Shown here one piece after another: positions 9,274-17,153 of a DNA stretch of 64,000 nt. Position 1 is the first letter of the stretch. Each line of letters begins with the position of its first letter. The stretch spans positions 1 to 64,000 of the forward strand of contig CAZOGW010000005.1 of the NCBI GenBank assembly GCA_964579415.1. The letters are read 5' to 3'. The notes under the pieces are model-generated. The model saw nothing but the letters and a program-made list of their open reading frames with translations, searched no databases and was not told where the DNA came from. The position numbers were made by a program, and so were the translations under genes. This DNA comes from CAZOGW01 sp964579415 (lineage in GTDB: Bacteria > Actinomycetota > Acidimicrobiia > Spongiisociales > UBA5794).

Positions 9274-9642
9274 CTACCGGAGCACTACGTGGTCTCGGTG
9301 GATCTTCAGCGGGCGTTCGGCGGGGAACTGCGCAGCAAGTGCGACGTGCTCAGCTGCCCACTTCTCGACCCACTCCCGGTCGTCGGCACTCTCCTTGGAG
9401 ACCCACCCACCCGCTTCGAGGCTGGCGAACAGCAGGTCGGTGTAGGTCGCCTCGTCGATGTCCAGGTCGCGAACGACGAAGCAGGTCGTCGCCCTGTGGG
9501 AGACGAACCCACCCATGGCCCTGTCGCACCCGCACAACTGATCGGAACAAGCGGCGGGAGCGAAGTGGACGAGTTCGCCCGGGACGGTGAAGACGAAGTC
9601 CCCATCGACTCCCAGTGATTCGATGGCGGTGAACAGCTTCAT
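9274..9642 (-). CDS. Uncharacterised Cys-containing protein, paralogue B
   Basis: A 122-residue protein with an intact N-terminus (MKLFTAIESLGVDGDFVF), VPGELVHF, a Cys cluster CSDQLCGC at about residues 33-40, TCFVVRDLDIDEATYTDLL and the C-terminus DHVVLR. It is the full-length counterpart of the gene at 33-389. The family looks actinobacterial, but I cannot assign a function. It is divergent from a small frame starting 20 bases away. Confidence 0.75.
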   Translation of the reverse strand: MKLFTAIESLGVDGDFVFTVPGELVHFAPAACSDQLCGCDRAMGGFVSHRATTCFVVRDLDIDEATYTDLLFASLEAGGWVSKESADDREWVEKWAAEHVALAAQFPAERPLKIHRDHVVLR

Positions 9643-9661
9643 GTGAGGCCTCCTCGGCTCG

Positions 9662-9844
9662 GTGTCCGCAACATACGAGCCAGGTGTGACATCCCCAGGC
9701 GCGGACAGGGGTACCGACGACTACTGGGCCTATGCCGTCGAAGCGGCGGTCGCCCTGATCCGCGCCGCCGCCGAGCGCCTCGGCGTCCCCGTCGAGGACG
9801 CCGCCCGCCGCCTGGCAGGCGTGCACGGAATCGACATCGGTTGA
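9662..9844 (+). CDS. Small hypothetical protein
   Basis: A 60-residue frame (GTG 9662; GTG 9686 is an alternative). Its second half, DDYWAYAVEAAVALIRAAAE and then RLGVPVEDAARRLAGVHGI, reads like a helical regulator-type domain. It lies between two oppositely oriented genes. No family is recognised; codon use fits a real gene, but its length keeps this tentative. Confidence 0.4.
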   Translation: MSATYEPGVTSPGADRGTDDYWAYAVEAAVALIRAAAERLGVPVEDAARRLAGVHGIDIG

Positions 9845-9852
9845 GGGCCCGC

Positions 9853-10350
9853 TCAACCCGTCGACAGTTGGTACGAGCCGGGTTCCCACATGCGGGTGGC
9901 GACGCCGATGGTGTTCCACGCGGTGATGACGATCACCAGACCGATCAGAGCAGCCACCTCGTCGTTGGACCAATGGGCGGCTACCGCCTCGTAGGCGTCG
10001 TCGGGGACGTGGGTGGTGGACATGCGGGCCACGGTCTCGACGAAAGAGATGGCGGCTCGCTCCTGGGGGCTGAAGAACGGGGTCTCTGCCCACACCGCGA
10101 CGCCACTGATGCGCTCCTCGGACTCCCCGGCGGCGCGGGCGTCTTTGGTGTGCATGTCGACGCAGTAGGCGCACCCGTTGATCTGCGAGACGCGTGTCTT
10201 CAGGAGGTGTCTGAGGCCGCCGTCGATGCCGGCATCGTCGAGCTGACGGGTCACGGCGTTCTCCAGGTGTGACACCGCCCGCCCCACGCCGGGGGAATGG
10301 GCGTCGAGGTCGAGGCGGACCGGGATGGCGAAGGTCGTATCTGTAGTCAT
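9853..10350 (-). CDS. Carboxymuconolactone decarboxylase / AhpD-like peroxidase-fold protein
   Basis: A 165-residue AhpD-fold protein with the redox motif CAYCVDMH (CxxC plus His) near residues 60-67, the active site of alkylhydroperoxidase-type members. It is probably a peroxidase or thiol-dependent reductase in oxidative stress. It is divergent from a MocR regulator with only 46 bases between start codons, so that regulator is its likely controller. A TAGGTT -10-like box 6 bases before the ATG suggests a leaderless mRNA. The substrate cannot be told from sequence. Confidence 0.85.
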   Translation of the reverse strand: MTTDTTFAIPVRLDLDAHSPGVGRAVSHLENAVTRQLDDAGIDGGLRHLLKTRVSQINGCAYCVDMHTKDARAAGESEERISGVAVWAETPFFSPQERAAISFVETVARMSTTHVPDDAYEAVAAHWSNDEVAALIGLVIVITAWNTIGVATRMWEPGSYQLSTG

Positions 10351-10356
10351 TCCGGC

Positions 10357-10388
10357 AACCTATCCGGTAAGAGGCTCAGGTGTAAGGT
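10357..10388. promoter_or_regulatory. Divergent leaderless promoters
   Basis: On the minus strand TAGGTT (10357-10362) lies 6 bases before the ATG of the AhpD-like gene. On the plus strand TAAGGT (10383-10388) lies 8 bases before the ATG of the MocR gene. The close spacing would let one bound regulator control both genes. Confidence 0.45.
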
Positions 10389-10396
10389 CCACATCT

Positions 10397-11788
10397 ATGC
10401 AAGATGAGTGGGCCACTTTCGGTACCGACCTCCACCTGGAGTTGGCGGGCAACCGCCTTCGTTCCGGCCTGGAGCGCGCCCTGCGCGACGGGGTGCGCAC
10501 CGGGCGGCTCCGTCCCGGTACCCGCCTCCCGTCCTCGCGGTCGCTGGCCCGGGACCTCGGCATCGCCCGCAACACGGTCGCCGACGCCTACGTCCAGCTC
10601 GTGGCGGAGGGCTGGCTCACATCCCGTCACGGCTCCGGCACCTTCGTCGCCGACCACCCGACGACCATCGCGCCCGGCCATGTCGCACCCTCGCCCGCCG
10701 TGTCGCCGATGCGCTTCGACTTGCGGCCCGGGAGACCGGATCTCGGCTCCTTCCCCCGCGCCGCCTGGCTCTCCGCCATGCGGGCCGCGGTCCAGGCGGC
10801 GCCCTACGAAGCCTTCGGGTACGGCGACGCTCGAGGGATGCCCCGGCTGCGCCAATCGCTGGCCTCCTACCTGGGACGGGCGCGGGGAGTCGAAGCCGAT
10901 CCCGAACACATCGTGGTCTGCTCCGGGTTCTCCGACGGGCTCGCCCTCCTTTGCGAGGGGCTGGCGGCGCGGGGCGTCACCGTGCTCGCCACCGAGGGTG
11001 TCGGACACACGTTCCACCGCACCATCGTCCGCCGCCACGGCCTGCGCCACGCCTTCCTCCCGGTCGACGACGACGGAGCGGTCGTCGACGACATGGACGG
11101 GGCCGGTGCCGCCCTCCTCACCCCGGCCCACCAGTTCCCCCTCGGCGTCCCCCTCCACCCGGACCGCCGTCGCCGGGTCACCCGCTGGGCGGCGGAGACC
11201 GGCGCCGTCGTCATCGAGGACGACTACGACGGGGAGTTCCGCTACGACCGCCAGGCGGTGGGGGCGATGCAGGCGCTGGCCCCCGACCACGTCGTCTATG
11301 CGGGCACCACATCGAAGAGCCTGGCCCCGGGCCTGCGCCTGGGATGGCTCGTGGTGCCGCCGACGCTCGTCGAGGACCTGCTGGAGGCACGGGCCGCCAC
11401 CGGACGCACCACATCGGCCCTCGACCAACTCGCCCTGGCGGAGATGATCTCCTCGGGTGCCTACGACCGGCACGTGCGCGCCGCCCGCCTCGCCACCCGG
11501 CGCCGCCGCGACCGCCTGGTGGCCACCCTCGCCGAGAAGGCTCCGGCCGTCACCGTCACCGGCATCGCTGCCGGCCACCACGCGGTGATACGTCTCGCCC
11601 CCGGAGACGACGAGGACTCCGCAATGGCCCGCGCCGCGGCCAACGGCGTGGCCGTCGCCGCCCTGAGAGCGTACGCAACCGAGACTGTCGACCTTGGCCC
11701 GTCGGTCGTCGTCGGCTACGCCACGCCCCCAGAACACGCCTACCCGGCCGCCATCAGCCGGCTCGCCGCCGCGCTGGGGAGGTCATAG
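10397..11788 (+). CDS. MocR/PdxR-type GntR–aminotransferase fusion regulator
   Basis: A 463-residue regulator. An N-terminal GntR winged helix (about residues 12-78, LPSSRSLARDLGIARNTVADAY) is fused to a fold-type I aminotransferase-like domain (about 110-460). The PLP-binding lysine is in TSKSLAPGLRLGW near residue 307, and DDYDGEFRYDRQ is also conserved. Such proteins sense PLP or a PLP adduct and often control a divergent neighbour, here the AhpD-like gene. The ATG at 10397 is used; the frame is open back to 10325, but that would run into the promoter and the divergent gene. Confidence 0.9.
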   Translation: MQDEWATFGTDLHLELAGNRLRSGLERALRDGVRTGRLRPGTRLPSSRSLARDLGIARNTVADAYVQLVAEGWLTSRHGSGTFVADHPTTIAPGHVAPSPAVSPMRFDLRPGRPDLGSFPRAAWLSAMRAAVQAAPYEAFGYGDARGMPRLRQSLASYLGRARGVEADPEHIVVCSGFSDGLALLCEGLAARGVTVLATEGVGHTFHRTIVRRHGLRHAFLPVDDDGAVVDDMDGAGAALLTPAHQFPLGVPLHPDRRRRVTRWAAETGAVVIEDDYDGEFRYDRQAVGAMQALAPDHVVYAGTTSKSLAPGLRLGWLVVPPTLVEDLLEARAATGRTTSALDQLALAEMISSGAYDRHVRAARLATRRRRDRLVATLAEKAPAVTVTGIAAGHHAVIRLAPGDDEDSAMARAAANGVAVAALRAYATETVDLGPSVVVGYATPPEHAYPAAISRLAAALGRS

Positions 11789-11837
11789 GCGATGTGCCGG
11801 TCGCTCCGTATGGCGCAGTTGCGCCGGTTGCCCCGGA

Positions 11838-12431
11838 TCATCCGACCGCGAGCCGGACGATGGGGCGGGTGGCCTTGCGGCGGGCCACCTCGGTGAAGCC
11901 GAGTCCGAGGAACATGCCCAGGCTTCCCGTGTAGTAGTCGCCGGCGGACCATTGCGCCTTGTCGACCGGATACGCCTCGATGAGAGCAGCCCCGCCGGCC
12001 ACGGCGTAGGCAACCGCGGCCGCGGCGAGCCCGGACGCCACGGCCTTGCGGCGGTACCCGACCCGTACCACGAAACAGTTGATCGACCACGGCTCGGCCT
12101 CGTCCACCGGCCGCACCAGCGGGGAGCGGAGGATGGTGGGGAAGTCACCCCGTGGCCCGACCTGGACCCATCCCACCGGCTCCCCGGCGGCATATCCCAC
12201 CAGGCCTGGCGGCGGACCCTCCCCGACGACGTCGGCGAAGCGGTTGCGGTTGTCCCGATCGTCGCCGAAGCCCCCGTCGGGGCGACGCCAGTACATGCAG
12301 AAACAGCGTCGGGCCACGCCGCGCTCGCCCATGACCCGTTCCACGTCGCCGAAGCGGCCCGGGGTGAGCGGCAGGCACTGCATCGGCCCCAACCCGGTCT
12401 CCGCCACGTGCGACCAGTCCCCGGCAGGCAT
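11838..12431 (-). CDS. GNAT-family N-acetyltransferase
   Basis: A 197-residue protein with a GNAT fold: SINCFVVRVGYRRKAVASGL is the beta4 / acetyl-CoA-binding region (RRKAVA in place of the usual RGxGIG), followed by ALIEAYPVD and a C-terminal LGMFLGLGFTEVARR. The start (MPAGDWSHVAETGLG) has GAGAGGAGGG 6 bases upstream. The open frame extends much farther upstream, but that part only mirrors the alcohol dehydrogenase on the other strand. Substrate unknown. It converges with the MocR gene. Confidence 0.82.
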   Translation of the reverse strand: MPAGDWSHVAETGLGPMQCLPLTPGRFGDVERVMGERGVARRCFCMYWRRPDGGFGDDRDNRNRFADVVGEGPPPGLVGYAAGEPVGWVQVGPRGDFPTILRSPLVRPVDEAEPWSINCFVVRVGYRRKAVASGLAAAAVAYAVAGGAALIEAYPVDKAQWSAGDYYTGSLGMFLGLGFTEVARRKATRPIVRLAVG

Positions 12432-12605
12432 CCGCACCCTCCTCTCGGCGTCCAGGGTACGCCCGTCCACGGACGGCTCACGACCGCCTTCGGGGTGCTC
12501 GATTGCTGAGCGGGACCCGCCGCAGCGGGACCTTCGGCCCTGGCAGCACGGCTGTGCCGTGTCGTAGCTTCGACGACAGCATGCCGAACTCCAGGAGGAA
12601 GCATC

Positions 12606-13652
12606 ATGCGTGCGCTCGTTTACCACGGTCCCGGCAACAAGGCCTGGGAGCAAGTACCCGACCCGACGCTCCAGTCGGACACCGACGCCATCGTCAGGGT
12701 TGACTCCGTCACCATCTGCGGCACCGATCTGCACATCCTCAAGGGGGACGTGCCCGCCGTGACCGACGGCCGCATCCTCGGTCACGAGGCGATCGGCACC
12801 GTCCAGGAGGTCGGTGGCGCGGTCAAGAACGTCAAGGTCGGCGACCGGGTCCTCGTCTCCTGTGTCAGCGCCTGCGGCGCCTGCCGCTACTGCCGCCAGG
12901 GCAGCTACGGCCAGTGCCTCGGCGGTGGCGGGTGGATCCTGGGGCACCGGATCGACGGCACCCAGGCCGAGTACGTGCGGGTTCCCTTCGCCGACACCTC
13001 CACCTACCCGGTCCCGGCCGGCGTTTCCGACGAGCAGATGCTGATGCTGGCCGACATCGTCCCCACCAGCTACGAGGTCGGCGCCCTCAACGGCACCGTG
13101 AGCCCCGGTGACGTGGTCGCCATCGTCGGCGCCGGCCCCATCGGGCTGGCCGCCATCATGACCTCGAAGCTGTTCAGCCCGAGCCACATCGTGGCCATCG
13201 ACCTGGCCGACAGCCGCCTCGACGCCGCCAAGCTGTTCGGCGCCGACGTGGTGGTCAACAGCGGAGTGTCCGACCCGATGGAGGTCATCGCCGACCTCAC
13301 CGGTGGACTCGGCGCCGACGTGACCATGGAGGCGGTAGGCATCCCGGCGACCTTCGAGCTGGCCACCCGGATGGTCCGTCCCGGCGGCCACGTCGCCAAC
13401 ATCGGCGTCCACGGCACCCCGGTGACGCTGCATCTCGAAGACCTGTGGATCAAGAACGTCACGATCACCACGGGGCTGGTGGACACGTACTCGACACCGA
13501 CGCTCATCCGGCTCATCACCGGCGGCCAACTCGACACCACCCGCTTCGTGACCCACCGCTTCGCGCTGGACGAGATGATGGATGCCTACGACGTGTTCGG
13601 CCGGGCAGCCGATACCGGCGCCCTCAAGGTGGTGCTCACCAGGTCCGAGTAG
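12606..13652 (+). CDS. Zinc-dependent alcohol dehydrogenase
   Basis: A 348-residue medium-chain dehydrogenase. Catalytic zinc ligands: Cys38 (ICGTDLH) and His60-Glu61 (LGHEAIG). Structural zinc site: four cysteines in CGACRYCRQGSYGQC and just before it. The Rossmann site is VAIVGAGPIGLAAI. It probably oxidises a secondary or short-chain alcohol with NAD(P). AGGAGG lies 7 bases before the ATG. It stands alone, ends in a strong terminator, and has a 6-bp hairpin (CACGGC/GCCGTG, 12547-12561) in its leader. Confidence 0.92.
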   Translation: MRALVYHGPGNKAWEQVPDPTLQSDTDAIVRVDSVTICGTDLHILKGDVPAVTDGRILGHEAIGTVQEVGGAVKNVKVGDRVLVSCVSACGACRYCRQGSYGQCLGGGGWILGHRIDGTQAEYVRVPFADTSTYPVPAGVSDEQMLMLADIVPTSYEVGALNGTVSPGDVVAIVGAGPIGLAAIMTSKLFSPSHIVAIDLADSRLDAAKLFGADVVVNSGVSDPMEVIADLTGGLGADVTMEAVGIPATFELATRMVRPGGHVANIGVHGTPVTLHLEDLWIKNVTITTGLVDTYSTPTLIRLITGGQLDTTRFVTHRFALDEMMDAYDVFGRAADTGALKVVLTRSE

Positions 13653-13708
13653 CGCCGGAGCGAACCCGGGTTTCGTGACTCGCTGAGCCGGGTCGGGAAC
13701 CGGCGGGT

Positions 13709-13769
13709 CGGAAGGACCACTCTCTCTCGGGCCTCCCCGCCGCAAGGTCGGGGAGGCCCGGTCCTTCCG
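13709..13769 (+). terminator. Nested inverted-repeat terminator after the dehydrogenase
   Basis: Inner stem GGGCCTCCCCG (13729-13739) with CGGGGAGGCCC (13749-13759). Outer stem CGGAAGGACC (13709-13718) with GGTCCTTCCG (13760-13769). All arms are perfect. There is no T-run, as is common for actinobacterial terminators. Confidence 0.75.
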
Positions 13770-14030
13770 CGTTGACGCCTGGTGGCAGCCCGACGGACCG
13801 GCTCACCCAGCCGCTACGCGACCGGCAGACAGTGGACGGTCCCAAGGTCCTTCCCGGGTACGGTCCGCTTTCCAGGCCAGGTGGCCGCGTGTAAGGTGCC
13901 GACGGCCGGGCATTGCACGGGGCCCGGTCGTGTGGAGGCATCCGTGTTCACTTCGCCGGTCTCCGGTCTGGACAGAGCCTTCCTCGCCTACCGACGGATT
14001 CGCCGTGCGGGACTGAAAGGGGAGAGTCGC
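13770..14030 (+). other. Leader region before the LVIVD-repeat gene
   Basis: Together with the terminator this forms a 378-base stretch without a firm gene. TAAGGT near 13892 is a possible -10 box. The frame of the downstream gene is open back to 13782, with another GTG near 13932, but no ribosome site supports those starts. Nothing else is seen. Confidence 0.35.
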
Positions 14031-15860
14031 GTGTCCAAGCGTAAGAGAGTGGGGTCGCTGTGTATTGCGGTCCTGGTGGCGGGAGCGATGTTCATCGCAC
14101 TTCCGGTCACCGCCCAGACCGATCCGCGCCAGGGGCTGACGCCCGGCACGGACAACACCAACAATACGACGCAGATCGTCCCGAATGCCGATGCCGCCAC
14201 CGCGGCGTTCAATGTCGATCATCTGGCTTGGCGTAGCAAGCCGGTGTGGGCCGTCAGCCCGGGAGCGTTCAACCAGAGCAACATCGGCTCCGACCTGGCC
14301 TTCAAGGACAACTACGCCCTTCTCGGCAACTACCTGGGCTTCGGAGTCATCGACATCTCGGAACCCGATGACCCCACGCTCGTCACCATCGTCAACTGCG
14401 TCGGTGGCCAGGGTGACCTGTCGGTGTATGGCAACCTGCTGTTCCAGTCGGTCGAATCGAAGCGGAGCGACAACACGTGCGCCAGCAGCACCCTGGGGCA
14501 GGGCTGGGCGGGCATCCGCATCTACGACATCACAGACGTCACCAACCCGCAGTACGTCGGCGCGGTGAACACGTGCAGGGGCTCGCACACGCACACCGTG
14601 GTCGAGGACCCCAACGACGACGAGAACGTCTACATCTACGTCTCCGGCACGGCCGCGGTCCGCACCGGCACCGGCCCCTGGCAGATGGGCTGCATCAACA
14701 CCCCCACCGGGAACAACCCGGACCTGTTCCTCGACGCCGACGGCAACCCGGTCCCGACCTCGCGGTTCCAGGTCGAGGTCATCAAGGTGCCGCTGGCGGC
14801 GCCGCAGAACGCGGCCATCGTCAACGAGGCGCGGCTGATGAAGAACCACACCACGAACAACCCGCACGGCCTTTGGGCGGGGGGCAATCACGGCACCGGG
14901 ACCCAGAGCACCACCGCCACCGACGCCTGCCACGACATCACCGCCTACCCGGAGATCGGGCTGGCCGCCGGTGCTTGTGAGGGCAACGGCATCCTCATCG
15001 ACATCTCCGACCCGGCGAACCCGGTGCGGATCGACGAGGTGCTCGACCCCAACTTCGCCTACTGGCACTCCGCCACCTTCAACAACGACGGTACCAAGGT
15101 CGTCTTCACCGACGAGTGGGGCGGCGGCGTCCAGGCACGCTGCCGGCCGCAGGACCCGGTGAACTGGGGCGCCGACGCCATCTTCGACATCGTCCAGACC
15201 GAGGACGGCCCCAAGATGGAGTTCCGCGCCCACTACAAGGTGCCCAACGTCCAGGCCAACAATGAGACCTGCGTCGCCCATAACGGCTCTCTCGTCCCGG
15301 TCCCCGGTCGCGACATCATGGTGCAGGCGTGGTACGAGGGCGGTCTGTCGGTGTGGGACTTCACCGACTCGTCGAACCCGGTGGAGATCGCCTTCTTCGA
15401 CCGTGGCCCGTACCACCCGACGCAGATGCCTGCCGGCGGCTACTGGTCCGTGTACCACTACAACGGCAACATCTACGGCAACGAGATCTTCCTCGGGTTC
15501 GACAGCTTCAAGCTGACCCCGAGCGACTTCCTCTCCGAGGCCGAGATCGCCGCATCCGACGAGGTGGTGTGGGACGAGTTCAACGCCCAGGCGCAGGTGG
15601 CCTTCTCGTGGGGCCCGTCGGCCAACGTGGTCGGCGCCTACCGTGACCAACTGGTCCGCAGCGGTGACATCAGCGACGCCGCGGTGCTGCGGGTGAACGA
15701 GTTCCTCGACGCAGTCGACGCAGCCGGCACCGCTCGCCAGATGCGGGCCGCCGCCAACCTCGGCTACCACGTCGCCAGCCGCCTCGACGCCGACACCCAG
15801 GGAGACCTGATCGACGCCATCACGCTGCTGGCAGACGATCTCGACGCCCAGACCCACTGA
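14031..15860 (+). CDS. Secreted LVIVD-repeat beta-propeller protein
   Basis: A 609-residue exported protein. The signal peptide (VSKRKRVGSLC, then a hydrophobic run to ALPVTAQ, about 1-30) is followed by repeats of the LVIVD type: FGVIDISEPDDPTLV, IRIYDITDVTNPQYV, GILIDISDPANPVRI and LSVWDFTDSSNPVEI. These form a cell-surface or extracellular beta-propeller. Several cysteines could form disulphides. The partner or ligand is unknown. GTG 14031 is preceded by AAAGGGGAGAG. It is followed by a strong hairpin terminator. Confidence 0.85.
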   Translation: MSKRKRVGSLCIAVLVAGAMFIALPVTAQTDPRQGLTPGTDNTNNTTQIVPNADAATAAFNVDHLAWRSKPVWAVSPGAFNQSNIGSDLAFKDNYALLGNYLGFGVIDISEPDDPTLVTIVNCVGGQGDLSVYGNLLFQSVESKRSDNTCASSTLGQGWAGIRIYDITDVTNPQYVGAVNTCRGSHTHTVVEDPNDDENVYIYVSGTAAVRTGTGPWQMGCINTPTGNNPDLFLDADGNPVPTSRFQVEVIKVPLAAPQNAAIVNEARLMKNHTTNNPHGLWAGGNHGTGTQSTTATDACHDITAYPEIGLAAGACEGNGILIDISDPANPVRIDEVLDPNFAYWHSATFNNDGTKVVFTDEWGGGVQARCRPQDPVNWGADAIFDIVQTEDGPKMEFRAHYKVPNVQANNETCVAHNGSLVPVPGRDIMVQAWYEGGLSVWDFTDSSNPVEIAFFDRGPYHPTQMPAGGYWSVYHYNGNIYGNEIFLGFDSFKLTPSDFLSEAEIAASDEVVWDEFNAQAQVAFSWGPSANVVGAYRDQLVRSGDISDAAVLRVNEFLDAVDAAGTARQMRAAANLGYHVASRLDADTQGDLIDAITLLADDLDAQTH

Positions 15861-15898
15861 GCCCGTCAGACCCGTTCTGAGCCGAGCCTACGAACGAC

Positions 15899-15928
15899 GA
15901 GAGGGGCGCCCCGAGGGGCGCCCCTCTC
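15899..15928 (+). terminator. Terminator after the LVIVD-repeat gene
   Basis: Perfect inverted repeat: GAGAGGGGCGCCCC (15899-15912) and GGGGCGCCCCTCTC (15915-15928). It begins 38 bases after the stop codon. Confidence 0.75.
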
Positions 15929-15971
15929 TGGCGTGGTCCTCAGTCGGCATGCCCCGCGGGTGTAGTCTCCG

Positions 15972-16565
15972 ATGAGTCACGCCCAGGAGGGCAACCCGTT
16001 GCCGGATCTGGTTTCTCGCTACTGGTGGGTGTTGCTGGTCAGGGGGCTGTTCGTCATCGCCTTCGGAATCCTCACGCTGGTCTGGCCCGGCATCACGGTG
16101 TGGGCACTGGTCCTGGTGTTCGCCTTCTACGCCCTCTCCGACGGTGTCCTCGACATAGCCATGGGCATCGGGGGACAAGGCCCCATGGACGAGCGGCTCA
16201 GCGGGGGGCGCCGGGTGTGGGTGATCATCCTTGGCCTGATCGGCATCGCCGCCGGGCTCGTCGCCATCTTCTGGCCGTCCATCACCGCCGTCGCCCTGCT
16301 GTGGGTCATCGCCTTCTGGGCCATCGGCGCCGGGATAGCCCAACTCATCACCGCCTGGCAGCTCCGCTCCGAGCTCCGCAACGAATGGCTGTGGGTGCTG
16401 GCGGGCCTGCTGATGATCGCCCTCGGCGTGATCCTGATGCTGCGGCCCGGGGAGGGTGCGCTGCTGTTGCTCACCTGGATCGGCGTCCTCGCCATTGCCT
16501 GGGGCGTCGCACTGGCCATCCTCTCCTTCCGGCTCAGATCGCAGGCCCGGCCTGTCCCCGCGTAG
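15972..16565 (+). CDS. HdeD/DUF308-family membrane protein
   Basis: A 197-residue integral membrane protein with about six helices in three pairs (for example WWVLLVRGLFVIAFGILTLV, VWVIILGLIGIAAGLVAIFW and LLMIALGVILML). The repeated WP-G turns (LVWPGITV, IFWPSITA) are the signature of HdeD-like proteins, which in enterobacteria are linked to acid resistance. That role is not established for actinobacterial members. GGAGGG lies within the first codons, so the exact start is uncertain. Confidence 0.85.
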   Translation: MSHAQEGNPLPDLVSRYWWVLLVRGLFVIAFGILTLVWPGITVWALVLVFAFYALSDGVLDIAMGIGGQGPMDERLSGGRRVWVIILGLIGIAAGLVAIFWPSITAVALLWVIAFWAIGAGIAQLITAWQLRSELRNEWLWVLAGLLMIALGVILMLRPGEGALLLLTWIGVLAIAWGVALAILSFRLRSQARPVPA

Positions 16566-16605
16566 TCGGCAGGCCCGAACCGTTCCCCACTGCCACCGGG
16601 GATTC

Positions 16606-16626
16606 GTACTGGCTACTGGATACTGT
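16606..16626 (-). repeat. GTA-heptamer array, locus 1 (3 units)
   Basis: Three head-to-tail 7-base units GTACTGG, CTACTGG, ATACTGT on the plus strand. On the minus strand they read as GTA-type units (GTAGCCA, GTATCCA forms). The array lies between the HdeD-like gene and the sigma factor gene. Confidence 0.7.
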
Positions 16627-16697
16627 CTCCGCCCTGCAACCTATCCATCCTCCCCGGCGTCCCCTCTCGCGACATGACACAGACGGCAGGGAGACCC

Positions 16698-17153
16698 ATG
16701 GCGAGCCTCGACCGGAGAGGGCTGGAAACCCTCTACCGCACCGAGCTGGCGTACATGGTGCGGCTGGCACATGTCATCACCGGCTCCAACGCCGTCGCCG
16801 AGGAACTGGTGCATGACGCCTTCATCGAGCTGCACAAGCGCTGGAACGGCATCCGCGACCCGCGTGCCTACCTGAAGCGCAGCGTGGTCAACAAGTCCCG
16901 CTCACACCTGCGCCGCCGCGACGTGGAGCGGCGCCACGCCCCCAGCCCGCAGCCGCCGGTACTGCCGCCCGAGATGGACGACACCTGGCACCGTCTCGCC
17001 GCCCTCTCACCGAAGCGTCGCACCGCGGTGGTGCTGCGCTACTACGCCGACCTTCCCATCGACGAGATCGCCACGTTGATGAGCGTCCGCCCCGGCACCG
17101 TGAAATCCCTGCTTCACCGGGGCTTGAAGGATCTGAAGGAGCAGCTCACATGA
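16698..17153 (+). CDS. ECF sigma factor (SigE-like, short form)
   Basis: A 151-residue sigma factor with region 2 at about 10-75 (LYRTELAYMVRLAHVITGSNA, DAYLKRSVVNKSRSHLRRR type) and region 4 at about 95-148 (PKRRTAVVLRYYADLPIDEI, then GTVKSLLHRGL). ATG 16698 is preferred over ATG 16674 because GCAGGGAGA lies directly before it. It overlaps by 4 bases (ATGA) with a membrane protein that is probably its anti-sigma or signal-sensing partner. Confidence 0.85.
   Translation: MASLDRRGLETLYRTELAYMVRLAHVITGSNAVAEELVHDAFIELHKRWNGIRDPRAYLKRSVVNKSRSHLRRRDVERRHAPSPQPPVLPPEMDDTWHRLAALSPKRRTAVVLRYYADLPIDEIATLMSVRPGTVKSLLHRGLKDLKEQLT

Noticed and set aside
13803..15857. A 684-residue open frame antisense to the LVIVD-repeat gene
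   Set aside because: A GC-rich mirror frame dominated by Val, Gly, Asp and Arg without domains; the sense gene has a signal peptide and repeats.
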